A stretch of 64,000 bases of DNA from Muricea muricata (Eukaryota; Cnidaria; Anthozoa; Malacalcyonacea; Plexauridae), in contig OY979716.1 of NCBI GenBank assembly GCA_963855995.1, positions 33,487,094 to 33,551,093 of the forward strand. The letters run 5' to 3'. The notes under the pieces are model-generated. The model worked only from the letters and a program-made list of their open reading frames with translations. It was not told the origin of the DNA and did not search any database. Within the stretch, counting starts at the first letter, position 1. Each line of letters starts with the position of its first letter. The position numbers and the translations under genes were made by a program. Below, in pieces: positions 35,926 through 49,262 of the stretch.

Positions 35926-38660
35926 TAATCAACCAATCAGCGTGCGTCATTTGTCTGAGCCATATAATAATGTATAGTACGGTTATTTTTCCCACAGCAG
36001 GCCAATGCGACAAACTGGATTTCAACGTATTTCACTGTTTATACCTGCTGTGTTTTGCATAAACGAAAACAACGAAACAAGAAAGCTTAAAAACCTTTTT
36101 TCTGCAGTGTGGAAAATCTAGTTTTTAACCTGTACAACAATCTCTTTAATGCATTTAGCTATAGATTCTTAGCAATTTGCTGTTATTAAAAAAATTCGTC
36201 AAAGTTTGCTAGAAGGTATAATATTTTGTAACTTAGGGTATAGAGTATAATAGAAACGGCGCGATGCTCCTTACATGACACAAACTATCTAGTTGTATTA
36301 AAATGTTAAGGCATGGAAGTAAGTAACATGATCACAACAGGGCACATTAGTTGGAAGAGCTTAGAAAGTGGAGTCTGCGTTACATAACAAATATTAATTC
36401 AAGTCAAAATTACATATTTACAAACCCCTCCCAAAAGAAAAAATTTTAACAAGCAAGACTTGTTACAAGCATATCGGTATATATGTATAGGGTGGAGTGG
36501 GGTTTGCAGAACTTGGTTCCGCGTGATAAACGTTTGAAAATTATGTTAAGTGTAAATTGTTATTCGCTTTGTTGGCTTAAATTACGTGTTATCTGGAAAC
36601 CTAATAAAGTCGCTTTAGGTATGCCATAATAGGGTTTTAGAATGCTTGACAAGTTTCTAAAATCCGATTTTGGTTTCACGTACGCTGAAGAGTTTGTTCA
36701 ATGTATGCATCACTGTATGGAAACAGGAAAAAAGTAGCTTTATTTTCTCGAAAGTTTGAAATAAAGCTCTATTTATACCATCTTGAACATATAAATTATA
36801 AAGCCTATCACTGCTGTAGACAATATTATAATACTTAGGCATACGAGGATTGAAGAAGTAAAAATGTGTCACTATATTGCGCTTATGGTTTTGCAAGAAA
36901 TTTAACGAGTGGTTGTTTTTTCATACAGTAAAATTAGAAGAATAATGTATGCTGTATAGAAATGAAAAAAGTAAGATAGCCATCTATAAGTTAATTGGAT
37001 ATTATTTTTGTCGTCAATGCGCCATTAGGCCTTGTATGGAAATATTGCTCTCACGAGCTTAAAATAGAACAACGATTTTTCCGTTGAAGTGGCACTTTAA
37101 CAACATTTACATGCGGATCTAAGTTAAGAGTATGGATTACGGAATTTAGTTACTATAATAAGCGTTTGGGGTTTATTCTATATCTTTACAACAGTTTTGT
37201 TAGTAACAAAGACGAGTTATCTATACATTGATCACTATTCAAGAACGCTTTTTACATTGTAACAATTAAATTTTCCGTTGCTGAACTAAGGGGTGGCTAT
37301 ATTAGATTAACGTTGTGACGAGAAGGACAACATACGTAAAAGTTATTACTCCAGCATTGCACCAAAAACAGTTTATAAGTATTCTTCCATGAAAATTTTC
37401 TATCTATCCAAGTTAATTGCATGCATATAATTTTGGTCTTTAATGACTCACATGCACTATAATACAAAAGCTCACATTCGTTGCCAGCCGTATAACTATG
37501 CATAAAAACAAGCTGAAAAGTTTTACTGACCTTATATATGTATAAAAGCAGAATATGTCCGAAAGATTATAATGTATAGTACGGTTATTTTTCCCACAGC
37601 AGGCCAATGCGACAAACTGGATTTCAACGTATTTCACTGTTTATACCTGCTGTGTTTTGCATTACGCGTGCATTGGCCGTATAAACATAAACATAAACGA
37701 AAACAACGAAACAAGAAAGCTTAAAAACCTTTTTTCTGCAGTGTGGAAAATCTAGTTTTTAACCTGTACAACAATCTCTTTAATGCATTTAGCTATAGAT
37801 TCTTAGCAATTTGCTGTTATTTTGATAAGAAAATTCGTCAAAGTTTGCTAGAAGGTATAATATTTTGTAACTTGGGGTGTACAGTATATTCGAAGCCCCG
37901 ATGCTCCTTACCTGTACATGATACAAACTATCAAATTCTATTAAAATATTTAGCAATGGAAGTAAGTAACATTATCACAACAGGGCACATTAGTTGGAAG
38001 AGCTTAGAAAGTGGGGTCTGCGTTACATAACAAATACGAATTCAGATCAAAATTACATTACAAATCCCTCCTAAAAGAAAGAAATTTTAACAAGCGAGAC
38101 TTGTAACAAGCATATCGGTATATATGTATAGGATGGAGTGAGGTTTGCAGAATTTGGTTCCGCGTAATAAACGTTTGAAAATTATGTTAAATGTAAATTG
38201 TTATCCGCTTTGTTGGCTAAAATGACGAGTTATCTGGAAACGTGATAATATCGCTTCAGGTATGCCATAATAGGGTTTTAGAATGCTTCAAGAATTTCCA
38301 AAATCCGATTTTGGTTTCACGTACGCTGAAGAGTTTGTTCAATGCATGCATCACTGTATGGAAACAGGAAAAAAAATAGCTCATGAAAATTTATTTTCTC
38401 GGAAGTTTCAAGTGATAAAGTTCTATCTATACCTTCTTGAACATATAAATTATAAAGACTATCACTGCTGTAGACAATATTATAATATTTAAACATACGA
38501 AGATTGAAGAAGTAAAAATGTGTCAATATATTGCGCTTATAGTTTTGCGAACAATTTAACGAGTGGTTGTTTTTTCATACAGTAAAATTAGAAGAATAAT
38601 GTATGCTGTAGAAATGAAGAAACTAAGATAGCCATCTATAAGTTAATTGGATATTATTTT

Positions 38661-39314
38661 TTTATTACATGAGTATAGAGATTTATTCATCGATTAGGCT
38701 GTGCGTAATAATCGTTCCAAATTAGCAATAGCCAATCGGCATCAAGAACGATAAAATTTCACTCGGTGAAAAATCATCGTTCACGGCCTTTGATTGGACG
38801 AACGATGTTTTTTCACCAGTGAAAATTTATCGTTCAGTGTTCTGATTGGCTGACTCGAACGTGCAACACCTGCTCGCAGGCTAGTGTAAACATGGAGTCT
38901 GATTTTACAAGTATTTTTTTAACTCACCGAAAAGAGAGATTTAAGACAATTTCACTGATAAAACAACCACCTAAAATCATAACGACGACATTCGTGGCCT
39001 CATTAACTTGAAATAAACCTCATGGTTTCATTTTCAGCAAGAAAACAAAGCAATAAATGGTAAGAAATTCCATTTTAATATTTTGCTTATTTGTTTTTGT
39101 CAGTAAGATATATCCGTATCTTTATACACTCATCTTTATACTCATGTAATAAACAAATTACTTCATGGTTGGTTCGTTTATACGATTTTTATTATTCACT
39201 CGTTGTGAAGGATCGCTAAACTCACTCGTTCGCTGCGCTCACTCGTTCGTTTAACGATCCTTCACAACTCGTGAATAAAAATCGTACGCACTCACCAACC
39301 ATGAAGTAATCTCT
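38661..39314. mobile_element. Insertion of about 650 bp between array units
   Basis: The empty site at about 42590 reads GGATATTATTTTTGTAGTCAA; here it is split. Inside are a CGTTC-family block (38698-38850, inverse of 11360-11525) and a foldback at 39157-39310 with about 57-bp arms (ATTACTTCATGGTTGG ... CCAACCATGAAGTAAT). Confidence 0.7.
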
Positions 39315-42300
39315 ATGTAGTCAATGCGCCATTAAGCCTTGTATGGAAACGTTGCTCTCACTTGCTTAAAATAAAACAACGATTTTTCCGTTGAAGTGGC
39401 ACTTTAACAACATTTTACATGCGAATCTAAATTAAGAGTAAGGATTACGGAATTTAGTTATTATAATAATCATTTGGGGTTTATTCTATATCTTTATAAC
39501 AGTTTTGTTAGTAACAAAGACGAGTTATCTATATATAGATCACTTTTCTAGAACGGCTTTCACATTGTAACAATTAAATTTTCCGTTGCTGAAGTTAGTG
39601 TTGCAGGCGATATTAGATTAACGTTTTGACGAGAAGGAGAACATACGTAAAGGATAATACTCCAGGAATGCACCAAAAACAGTTTATAAGTATTCTTCCA
39701 TGAAAATTTTCTATCTATGCAACTTACTTGCATGCATATAATTTTGGTCTTTAATGACTCACATGCACTATAATACAAAAGCTCACATTCGTTGCAAAGC
39801 TGTATAACTATGCATAAAAACAAGCTGAAAAGTTTTACTGACCTTATATATGTATAAAAGCAGGATATTCCGGACGATTATGTATAGTACGGTTAGTTTC
39901 CTCACAGCAGGCCAATGCGACAAACTGGATTTCCAAGTATTTCAGTGTTTATACCTGCTGTGTTTTGCATTTCGCGTGCATTGGCCGTATAAACATAAAC
40001 GAAAATAACGAAACAAGAAAGCTTAAAAACTTTTTTCTGCAATGTGGAAAATCTAGTTTTGAACCTGTACAACAATCTCTTTAATGCATTTAGCTATAGA
40101 TTCTTAGCAGTTTGCTGTTATATTGACCAAAAATTCGTCAAAGTTTGCTAGAAGGTATAATATTTTGTAACTTAGGGTATACAGTATAATAGAAACGGCG
40201 CGATGCTCCTTACATGACACAAACTATCTAGTCGTATTAAAATGTTAAGACATGGAAGTAAGTAACATGATCACAACAGGGCACATTAGTTGGAAGAGCT
40301 TAAAAAGTGGAGTCTGCGTTACATAACAAATATTAATTCAAATCAAAATTACATATTTACAAACCCCTCCCAAAAGAAAAAAAATTTAACAAGCAAGACT
40401 TGTTACAAGCATATCGGTATATATGTATAGGGTGGAGTGGGGTTTGCAGAACTTGGTTCCGCGTGATAAACGTTTGAAAATTATGTTAAGTGTAAATTGT
40501 TATTCGCTTTGTTGGCTTAAATTACGTGTTATCTGGAAACCTGATAATGTCGCTTTAGGTATGCCATAATAGGGTTTTAGAATGCTTGACAAGTTTCTAA
40601 AATCCGATTTTGGTTTCACGTACGCTGAAGAGTTTGTTCAATGCATGCATCACTGTATGGAAACAGGAAAAAAGTAGCTTTATTTTCTCGAAAGTTTGAA
40701 ATGATAAAGCTCTATTTATACCATCTTGAACATATAAATTATAAAGCCTATCACTGCTGTAGACAATATTATAATACTTAGGCATACGAGGATTGAAGAA
40801 GTAAAAATGTGTCACTATATTGCGCTTATGGTTTTGCAAGAAATTTAACGAGTGGTTGTTTTTTCATACAGTAAAATTAGAAGAATAATGTATGCTGTAT
40901 AGAAATGAAAAAAGTAAGATAGCCATCTATAAGTTAATTGGATATTATTTTTGTCGTCAATGCGCCATTAGGCCTTGTATGGAAATATTGCTCTCACGAG
41001 CTTAAAATAGAACAACGATTTTTCCGTTGAAGTGGCACTTTAACAACATTTACATGCGGATCTAAGTTAAGAGTATGGATTACGGAATTTAGCTACTATA
41101 ATAAGCGTTTGGGGTTTATTCTATATCTTTACAACAGTTTTGTTAGTAACAAAGACGAGTTATCTATACATAGATCACTTTTCAAGAACGCTTTTTACAT
41201 TGTAACAATTAAATTTTCCGTTGCTGAACTAAGGGGTGGCTATATTAGATTAACGTTGTGACGAGAAGGACAACATACGTAAAAGTTATTACTCCAGCAT
41301 TGCACCAAAAACAGCTTATAAGTATTCTTCCATGAAAATTTTCTATCTATCCAACTTAATTACATGCATATAATTTTGGTCTTTAATGACTCACATGCAC
41401 TATAATACAAAAGCTCACATTCGTTGCCAGCCGTATAACTATGCATAAAAACAAGCTGGAAAGTTTTACTGAGCTTATATAAGTATAAAAGCAGGATATG
41501 TCCGGAAGATTATAGTGTTTAGTACGGTTATTTTTCCCACAACAGGCCAATGCGACAAACTGGATTTCAACGTATTTCAGTGTTTATACCTGCTGTGTTT
41601 TGCATTTCGCGTGCATTGGCCGTATAAACATAAACGAAAACAACGAAACAAGAAAGCTTAAAAACCTTTTTTTCTGCAATGTGTAAAATCTAGTTTTGAA
41701 CTTGTAAAACAATCGCTTTAATGCATTTAGCTGTAGATTCTTAGCAATTTGCTGTTATTTTGATAAAAAAATTCGTCAAAGTTTGCTAGAAGGTATAATA
41801 TTTTGTAACTTAGGGTATACAGTATATTCGAAGCCCCGATGCTCCTTACCTGTACATGATACAAACTATCAAATTCTATTAAAATATTTAGCAATGGAAG
41901 TAAGTAAAATTATCACAACAGGGCACATTAGTTGGAAGAGCTTAGAAAGTGGGGTCTGCGTTACATAACAAATACGAATTCAGATCAAAATTACATTACA
42001 AACCCCTCCCAAAAGAAAGAAATTTTAACAAGCGAGACTTGTAACAAGCATATCGGTATATATGTATAGGATGGAGTGAGGTTTGCAGAATTTGGTTCCG
42101 CGTAATAAACGTTTGAAAATTATGTTAAATGTAAATTGTTATCCGCTTTGTTGGCTAAAATGACGAGTTATCTGGAAACGTGATAATATCGCTTCAGGTA
42201 TGCCATAATAGGGTTTTAGAATGCTTCAAGAATTTCCAAAATCCGATTTTGGTTTCACGTACGCTGAAGAGTTTGTTCAATGCATGCATCACTGTATGGA

Positions 42301-44275
42301 AACAGGAAAAAAAATAGCTCATGAAAACTTATTTTCTCGAAAGTTTCAAGTGATAAAGTTCTATCTATACCTTCTTGAACATATAAATTATAAAGACTAT
42401 CACTGCTGTAGACAATATTATAATATTTAAACATACGAAGATTGAAGAAGTAAAAATGTGTCAATATATTGCGCTTATAGTTTTGCGAACAATTTAACGA
42501 GTGGTTGTTTTTTCATACAGTAAAATTAGAAGAATAATGTATGCTGTAGAAATGAAGAAACTAAGATAGCCATCTATAAGTTAATTGGATATTATTTTTG
42601 TAGTCAATGCGCTATTAAGCCTTGTATTGAAACGTTGCTCTCACTTGCTTAAAATAAAACAACGATTTTTCCGTTGAAGTGGCACTTTAACAACATTTTG
42701 CATGCGAATCTAAGTTAAGAGTGAGGATTACGGAATTTAGTTATTATAATAATCGTTTGGGGTTTATTCTATATCTTTATAACAGTTTTGTTAGTAACAA
42801 AGACGAGTTATCTATGTGTGGATCACTTTTCTAGAACGGTTTTTACATTGTAACCATTAAATTTTCCGTTGCTGAAGTTAGTGTTACAGGCGATATTAGA
42901 TTAACGTTTTGACGAGAAGGAGAACATACGTAAAGGATAATACTCCAGGAATGCACCAAAAACAGTTTATAAGTATTCTTCCATGAAAATTTTCTATCTA
43001 TCCAAGTTAATTGCATGCATATAATTTTGGTCTTTAATGACTCACATGCACTATAATACAAAAGCTCACATTCGTTGCAAAGCTGTATAACTATGCATAA
43101 AAACAAGCTGAAAAGTTTTACTGACCTTATATATGTATAAAAGCAGGATATTCCGGACGATTATGTATAGTACGGTTAGTTTTCCCACAGCAGGCCAATG
43201 CGACAAACTGGATTTCCAAGTATTTCAGTGTTTATACCTGCTGTGTTTTGCATTTCGCGTGCATTGGCTGTATAAACATAAACGAAAACAACGAAACAAG
43301 AAAGCTTAAAAACCTTTTTTTCTGCCATGTAGAAAATCTAGTTTTGAACTTGCAAAACAATCTCTTTAATGCATTTAGCTATAGATTCTTAGCAATTTGC
43401 TGCTATTTTGAGCAAAAAATTCGTCATAGTTCGCTAGAAGTTATAATATTTTGTAACTTAGGGTATACAGTATATTCGAAGCCCCGATGCTCCTTACCGG
43501 TACATGATACAAACTATCTGGTTCTATTAAAATGTTTAGGAATGGAAGTAAGTAACATGATCAAAACAGGGCACATTATATAGTTGGAAGAGCTAAAAAA
43601 AGTGAGGTCTGCGTTATATAACAAATATGAATTCATATCAAAATTACATTTAAACCCCTCCCAAAAGAAAGAAATTTTAACAAGCAGGACTTTTTACAAG
43701 CATATCGGTATATATGTATAGGGTAGAGTGAGGTTTGCAGAACTTTGTAATAAATGTTTCAAAATTATGTTAAATGTACATTGTTGACATTTTTGTAATG
43801 ATGTGTTATCTGGAACCCTTTAAATATCGCTTCAAGTATGCCATAATAGGGTTTTAGAATATGCTTGACGAGTTTCCAAAATCCGATTTTGGTTTCACGT
43901 ACGCTGAAGAGTTTGTTCAATGCATGCATCACCGTAAGGAAACAGGAAAAAAACTAACTCTTGAAAATATACTTCATCGAAGATTTTAAATAATAAATTT
44001 GTATCTATACCTTCTTAAACATATATTAATTATAAAGACTATCACTGCTGTAGACAGTATTATAATTCTTAAACATACAAGAATTCAAAAAAAGTAAAAT
44101 TTAATGTGTCAATATATTGCGCCTATACTGTAGTTATTTGAGCAATTTACGAGACGCTGTTTTTACATTTAACAGTAAAAATTAGAAGAATAATGTATCC
44201 TGTAGAAATGAAGACACTAAGAAACCCATCTATAAGTTAATTGGATATTATTTTGGTCTTTAATGTGTATAAAAT

Positions 44276-45450
44276 TAGAAAAACGATTTCTTCTTTGTAG
44301 TGGCACTTTGACAACATTTTACATGCGAATCTTTAAGCGTTAAGATTAAGGATCGTAGAATTTAGTCCCCGAGCCAACGGCGCGAAGCGCCGTTCCGGGC
44401 GTAAGCCAGGGGCGAGGGTTACTAATTTCGTATTAGCGGAGTTGAAAGTCGTTGCTCGTGGTAGTTAGGTAGTAAAAATGGTATGTCATGATGACGTCAT
44501 CCTCACTGATCTAAATAATATGGCGGACTATCATGAATGGCTAACACTGATTGGCCAGATTTAAAATTTATTGTTGATTGATTAATCACGAATTCAACTG
44601 ACAGCAAATATCTAAATTTGCTTTTTGCACTACAATATTTTGTATTTTTGCAAAAAGATTTTTCAACTTTCACAACCAACGAAGGGTGGTCATTTATGAT
44701 CTCAAGAATATGGCGGAATATCAGCAGTAGCAAACACTTAAGGCATCCAAAAAGGCGAGAACTGAGACGAAAGCGACTGCGACAAGACTCTTGAAGAGAC
44801 GATAAAAACAAAACACAGTGTTCCTGGGCTGCCTATGAAGAAAGATTAGTTCTGGGAAAATACACAGAAGCGGCAAGAATTGACTACGGCGTGAAACACA
44901 AGGCAAGTTTGTTGATAATGCGTATTTATACTTGTGTTTTAATGCTTTATAAAGGCCGGCGTAGCCGTACTCCTCCGGTCTATTCACTGTTTAAATTCCA
45001 GAGTAAGTTTATGTTTTGTAAATGCAAGACTGTCTTCTTATTACTGTATTTCAAAATATTGACGACCTTTACATGTAAAAGAATAGGAGCGAAGATACAA
45101 AATTGGCTTGAAATGGTTTTATTTCAAACTCAAAGTTTATGTAGATAAAAATTTAGTTTCATAAATATTTCAAAACGTCTAATATATGTAATTAATAGGT
45201 CGTATTTTATACCAAATTTAAGCTTACATTAGGCGTAATAACATACCGATGACAAATGTTGTGCTGTTTTAAAAATTGTCAATAAAACAAGGATTAAAAA
45301 CTCAATATTTTGTCATTTTGAAAAAATATACAGAAAGAATAACATTTGCCGTGTTGCTATGACCACAACCTATAAAAGTACTTCATGTAATTGCGAAAAT
45401 ATAGTTGCATGCTCTTAGTTAGTGGCGAGGGGTTGCTGCATGCATGTATT
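44276..45450. other. Interval with a possible short exon, no recognised gene
   Basis: A GC-rich inverted motif ACGGCGCGAAGCGCCGT sits at 44378-44394. Around 44740-44905 one plus frame reads KRRELRRKRLRQDS (stop) then KTQCSWAAYEERLVLGKYTE AARIDYGVKH, of normal protein composition. Unassigned. Confidence 0.3.
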
Positions 45451-45454
45451 TCTA

Positions 45455-45705
45455 GTTACTATAATAAACGTTTAGAGGTTATTCCATATCTTTATAACAG
45501 TTTTGTTCGCTACAACGACACATTATCTATATGTAATTTATTTCATTACGTTATCTAATATAGATCACTTTTCAAAAACGCTTTTTACATTGTAACAATT
45601 AATTAACAATTACATTGTAACAATTAATCTGCCGCTGAAGTAAGGGGTGGCTATCTTAGATTAACGTTGTGACGAGAAGGACAACATACGTATAAAGGAT
45701 ATTAT
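45455..45705 (+). repeat. Diverged partial copy of the 1.64-kb unit
   Basis: Shares TTACTATAATAAACGTTT, TAACAGTTTTGTT and GTGACGAGAAGGACAACATACG with the array units, with a local duplication of ACATTGTAACAATTAA at about 45587-45625. Confidence 0.7.
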
Positions 45706-46920
45706 ATAATAACTACAGTGAAACACGCAATCTGATCGGTCAATGCCCGTGCAGGATGAGACAATCCCGCACGGGAAATTTGAAAGTTGACATCGCTTCG
45801 CATTTTACGAGCTTGTTACGGTTAAAATGCCGACAAAAAACCATTTCAATTAGCAGAGAGTGAAGACAAAGTCAAATGCTAAAGCACAAAGTACAGAAAC
45901 TATAAGCTTTTATGTTGTCAAATGTCTATAATGTCTTGTATACTAGTATTTTTGTTTCGTTACGTTATAAATTTAACTGAAAGACGATTTTTGACACTCA
46001 CATATTTTTGTTTTAGTTGATGATGCTGTAGCGATAAAAGTAAACCGTTTGCATCAGCATACAATGGTGCCTATAAAGGACTAAATTTTATTTGCCTGCT
46101 ATGCTTTCTTACACACATACTTCACTTCAAATGCCATTAATTTTTTAGTTTTTTGTTTACAAAAAAATACAAAATTACAAAATGAAACTAGTATATCTAT
46201 ACCACTTTTGGCCGTTAATAGAGAGGTTAAGATTGATGTTTACGGCAGACCGGTAACCGCAAACGCCAAACTTCAAGTCGGATTTGAAGGTAAGTTCTAC
46301 AAGTTTTCGAAGGTTTCGACAAGTTTTTAGTCAATCCATTCTTCAATAATAATGCACAAATTATCCTAATTTCGAACAGTTAACACTGCACCTGAAAATC
46401 CGACTTGAAGTTTGACGTTTGCGGTTACCGGTCTGCGTAAACATCAATCTTAACCTCTCTAATAACATCGGTTTCTTACAACATCTGCTCTTCGGTTTAG
46501 TACCAGTCTATGTCTCTGTTAAAATACTTTATATAATAACTACAATAAAACACGCAATCTGATCGGTCAATACCCGTGCAGGATAAGACAATCCTGCACG
46601 GGAAATTTGACATCGCGTCGCATTTTACGAGCTTATTACGGGCTTAGAATATCCGACAAAAAACCATTTCAACTTCTGAAATTAGCAGAGAATAAAGATA
46701 AAGTCAAATACTAAAGCACAAGATACAGAAACTATAATCTTTTATGTTGTCAAACTTCTATAATGTCTTGTATACTTGTATTTTTGTTTTGTTTACGTTA
46801 TAAATTTAACTGAAACACGATTTTTGGCACTCGCATATTTTTGTTTCAGTTTATGCTGTAGCGATAAAAGTACAACCGTTAGAATCAGCATACAATAGTG
46901 GCATATAAAGATTAACCAGT
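45706..46920 (+). repeat. Direct repeat of about 390 bp, two copies, separated by a MITE-bearing spacer
   Basis: ATAATAACTACARTRAAACAC... with GATCGGTCAATRCCCGTGC at about 45706 and again at about 46532; both run on to ATAATGTCTTGTATACT and GTAGCGATAAAAGTA. Confidence 0.75.
46221..46459. mobile_element. MITE with about 68-bp inverted repeats, TA target
   Basis: GAGAGGTTAAGATTGATGTT at the left and its reverse complement at the right; TA at 46219-46220 and 46460-46461. 239 bp. The subterminal GTTTACGG and CAAACGCCAAA recall the MITE at 9989-10482, so the two may be distant relatives. Confidence 0.8.
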
Positions 46921-46939
46921 TAGCCAATGTTGTTGAAAC

Positions 46940-47765
46940 ACCAAATGACGATCAGAATGGACGTTCTGATCAAAAGGATATTGTTATATTTATGGATGAT
47001 ACTACTTTATCTGAGGTTATTGATGTGACCAACAACGTCTCTGGAAATTGTATTGGAGACAGTCAAAGTACTGTTAATAACACAATTAGGTTTACGGAAA
47101 ATGAGCAAATGGAATTAAATGCTAAGAAATGTAATGAAATGATAGTGGATTTTCGGAAAAGCAAGACTGTTATCCCCCAAGTCTGTATTGGTCAGCAACC
47201 TATCGCTAGAGTCAAAACGTTTAAGCTTTTGGGACTCTGGATGGACGATAATTTGAACTGGGAAACTAATACATATATAGTATATTATTAAGAAAGCAAC
47301 CAAACGTTTATATTTTTTGAAGGTCCTTAAGAGTTATGGTGCACCAAAAAATGACCCTCAAGACCTTTTATTGCTGTGTAATTAGATCTAGCTTGGAGTA
47401 TGGTGCTCAGATATGCAATGGGAATTTGACGCAAGCACAACGGAGTGACATTGAAAGAGTACAGAAACGAGCTCTGAGGACAATTGTTCCTGAGCATGAG
47501 TATAATCGTGCGCTTCAAGAATGCAGATTAAAAACGTTACAACAACGTAGAGACGATTTTTGTGTTCTTCCCATTGAGCAGATGTCAGAGCCATCGCACA
47601 AATTACATTCATTGCTTCCTAGAAAGTGTTCTGAAGAAAAAGAAAGAGAGACTAGAACAAATGCAGGAAAATTTTACAATTTTTTCTGTAGAACTGAAAG
47701 ACTCAAACGTAGTCCATTAGTATATGCAATCGACAAGTATAATGATAGGTTAAACCCGTAGTTTT
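46940..47765 (+). pseudogene. LINE 3' fragment (RT palm to C-terminus)
   Basis: Frames give IVIFMDDTTLSEVIDVTNNV (FMDD active site), EQMELNAKKCNEMIVDFRKS, RVKTFKLLGLWMDDNLNWE, stops at about 47290, then NDPQDL-type junction, CCVIRSSLEYGAQICNGNL, IERVQKRALRTIVP and LQQRRDDFCVLPIEQMSEPS. Order and motifs fit a CR1/L2-like LINE. 5' part lost; one stop/frame change. 3' tail with AAAACCATTATTATTATTAT at about 47990. Confidence 0.75.
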
Positions 47766-48034
47766 CAATTGTAGACAGTTCAAAATTTTGTAATATTTAA
47801 ACGTAATTAAGATAAACAGTATCTATATAAACATTTTATATAGTAATCTTAGATATAAATTTTTTATGCATGTAACATATTTTAGGATTTAGCTGTAAGT
47901 CTAGTTATTATTGTTGAATTCATTTGTAAACACATTGTAATTTAGTGTATATACTATTGAAATGTGTAATAAAACCATTATTATTATTATTAATTATTAT
48001 TATTATAAAAAGGGAAATGGCCGTGGGAACGAGG

Positions 48035-48245
48035 TTGGTAACTTAGGGTATACAGTATATTGGAAACGCCGATGCTCCTTACATGATACAAACTATTTTG
48101 TGGCTCTATTAAAATGTTTAGAAATGGAAGTAATTAATATGATCACAACAGGGCACATTAGTTGGAAGAGCTTAAAATTGCAAGCGAAACTTTTTACAAG
48201 GATATCGGTATGTATCTATAGGGCAGAGTGAGCTTTGTGGAATCG
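48035..48245 (+). repeat. Partial copy of the 1.64-kb unit
   Basis: GTAACTTAGGGTATACAGTA, ATGCTCCTTACATGATACAAA, CACAACAGGGCACATTAGTT and ATATCGGTATGTAT match the central part of array units. Confidence 0.8.
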
Positions 48246-48639
48246 ACCTTTCTTATAATTCTGTGCTCAGCGCGAATAAATTATTTTGTGACGTCAAACG
48301 CGGATAAACACTTTTTTGGTTTGCATTTTTTCCGCTTCGCTTTACAAAGAAAACCCTGCAAAAGTGGTAATTAAGTTATCGATAATTCATTTATTTTTTC
48401 ATGTTTGCAAGCAAGACATGATGCTTTCATTTAAATATATGACAAAATTTGCAAAATATATCCATCTTATATACCGTAAATATGATCGAACAACAAAGCC
48501 ATCATGGCTACAGATACATGTAGGCGACAAAAACGTGTCGCGTTTGGTTTGTTGCCGATTTTAAAACCCACGTCCTCGCACGTAGTAATTCGTACTAAAC
48601 TCAAACGACGCCAAAACTCAAACGAAAGTGGCTTGTGAA

Positions 48640-49135
48640 TATTAGGCGAGATGAAAATAGATACTTTCAGGTATCTTGTGAGAGTATCTTTTTTTGGACG
48701 AAAGTGGATATGTAAGTTATTGGCATGCGTATGCATGAAACGATTGAAATATTCAGTGTTACCGTAATTGTTGTTGTAAGTAATTTTATCTTTCTAAACG
48801 TGTGCTACACTTCAGTTAGTGATATAAGAGTCGATCGAGCAGCAAATGACATTCGTTCACTCATTTCATATGTTTTGCAGGATAAGAGAAATTTAAGATC
48901 GCATGGGTACAGCTTGAAAGTCAAAAGACGTTATTCTCCTTGGGGACCACGTATAAGCGCGATTCCCGTAATAAGTTACAACGAAGGCTTGTTAGATGTC
49001 GGATTGTATGAAGGGCATGTCAACGATGAAACTTTCCTTGATTTTGTTAATGATTTTACTGGCAAATTCGATCTCGTGCATTTTAGTTTCGAATACAGTT
49101 GGTGTCCCAGTGGGAATTCTTCGAAGAAGCTATGG
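48640..49135 (+). pseudogene. IS630/Tc1-like DDE transposase, truncated copy
   Basis: Mirror copy of 49260-49770. The exon after the AG at about 48880 reads DKRNLRSHGYSLKVKRRYSP then WGPRISAIPVISYNEGLLDV, the central DDE_3 block. Relative to the minus copy it lacks four residues (GQRA) between GYSLK and KVKRR. It breaks off at about 49135, where half of a MITE begins. The N-terminal exons are missing. Confidence 0.65.
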
Positions 49136-49262
49136 TAGAACAAAACGAAATTCAAAAGAATATTCTTTCTGCTCTGTCTTTGTCAACCTCCGAGGAAAAT
49201 TTAACCTTTAATTTGTTAATATGTTGCTCAAGCTTATGTCAGTACTAGTTAGGACCAGACTG
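49136..49262. mobile_element. Half of a MITE related to 4157-4408
   Basis: GGTAGAACAAAACGAAATTC... to CTAGTTAGGACCAGACT matches 4289-4408 (GCAGAACAAAAGCAAATTC... CTAGTGAGGACCAGGCT). The other half is absent, so it was cut or recombined here. Confidence 0.65.

Larger units (their letters stand above)
35051..35965. mobile_element. Insertion in the first array unit, with empty-site copies elsewhere
   Basis: Other units read AGATTATAATGTATAG without interruption (37565); here the same site is split by about 915 bp with ATAAT repeated at both edges. It starts with a foldback (CTTATTAACCGAGTGCGAGG ... CGAGCAAACGAGGTTAATAAG, 35054-35198) and continues with a 220-bp tandem triplication. Confidence 0.7.
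34690..44275 (+). repeat. Tandem array of a 1.64-kb unit, about five copies, with higher-order pairing
   Basis: The landmark AAAATCCGATTTTGGTTTC occurs near 36658, 38300, 40597, 42239 and 43878; spacings are 1641, 2298, 1641 and 1636, the 2298 being 1641 plus an insertion. TTGTAACAATTAAATTTTCC marks the other half of each unit. Copies at 36.6 and 40.6 kb are more alike than neighbours, as are those at 38.3 and 42.2 kb, so a two-unit block was duplicated at a period of 3939 bp. Each unit has a TATA-like TATATATGTATAAAAGCAGG about 40 bp before a conserved GTATAGTACGGTTA. Short frames in the units are not conserved as proteins. A transcribed repeat is possible; none of the standard small RNA genes was recognised. 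Confidence 0.85.

Noticed and set aside
36657..43106. Short conserved reading frames in the 1.64-kb units as genes
   Set aside because: Their similarity follows from recent duplication; frames are not kept open in the more diverged units.
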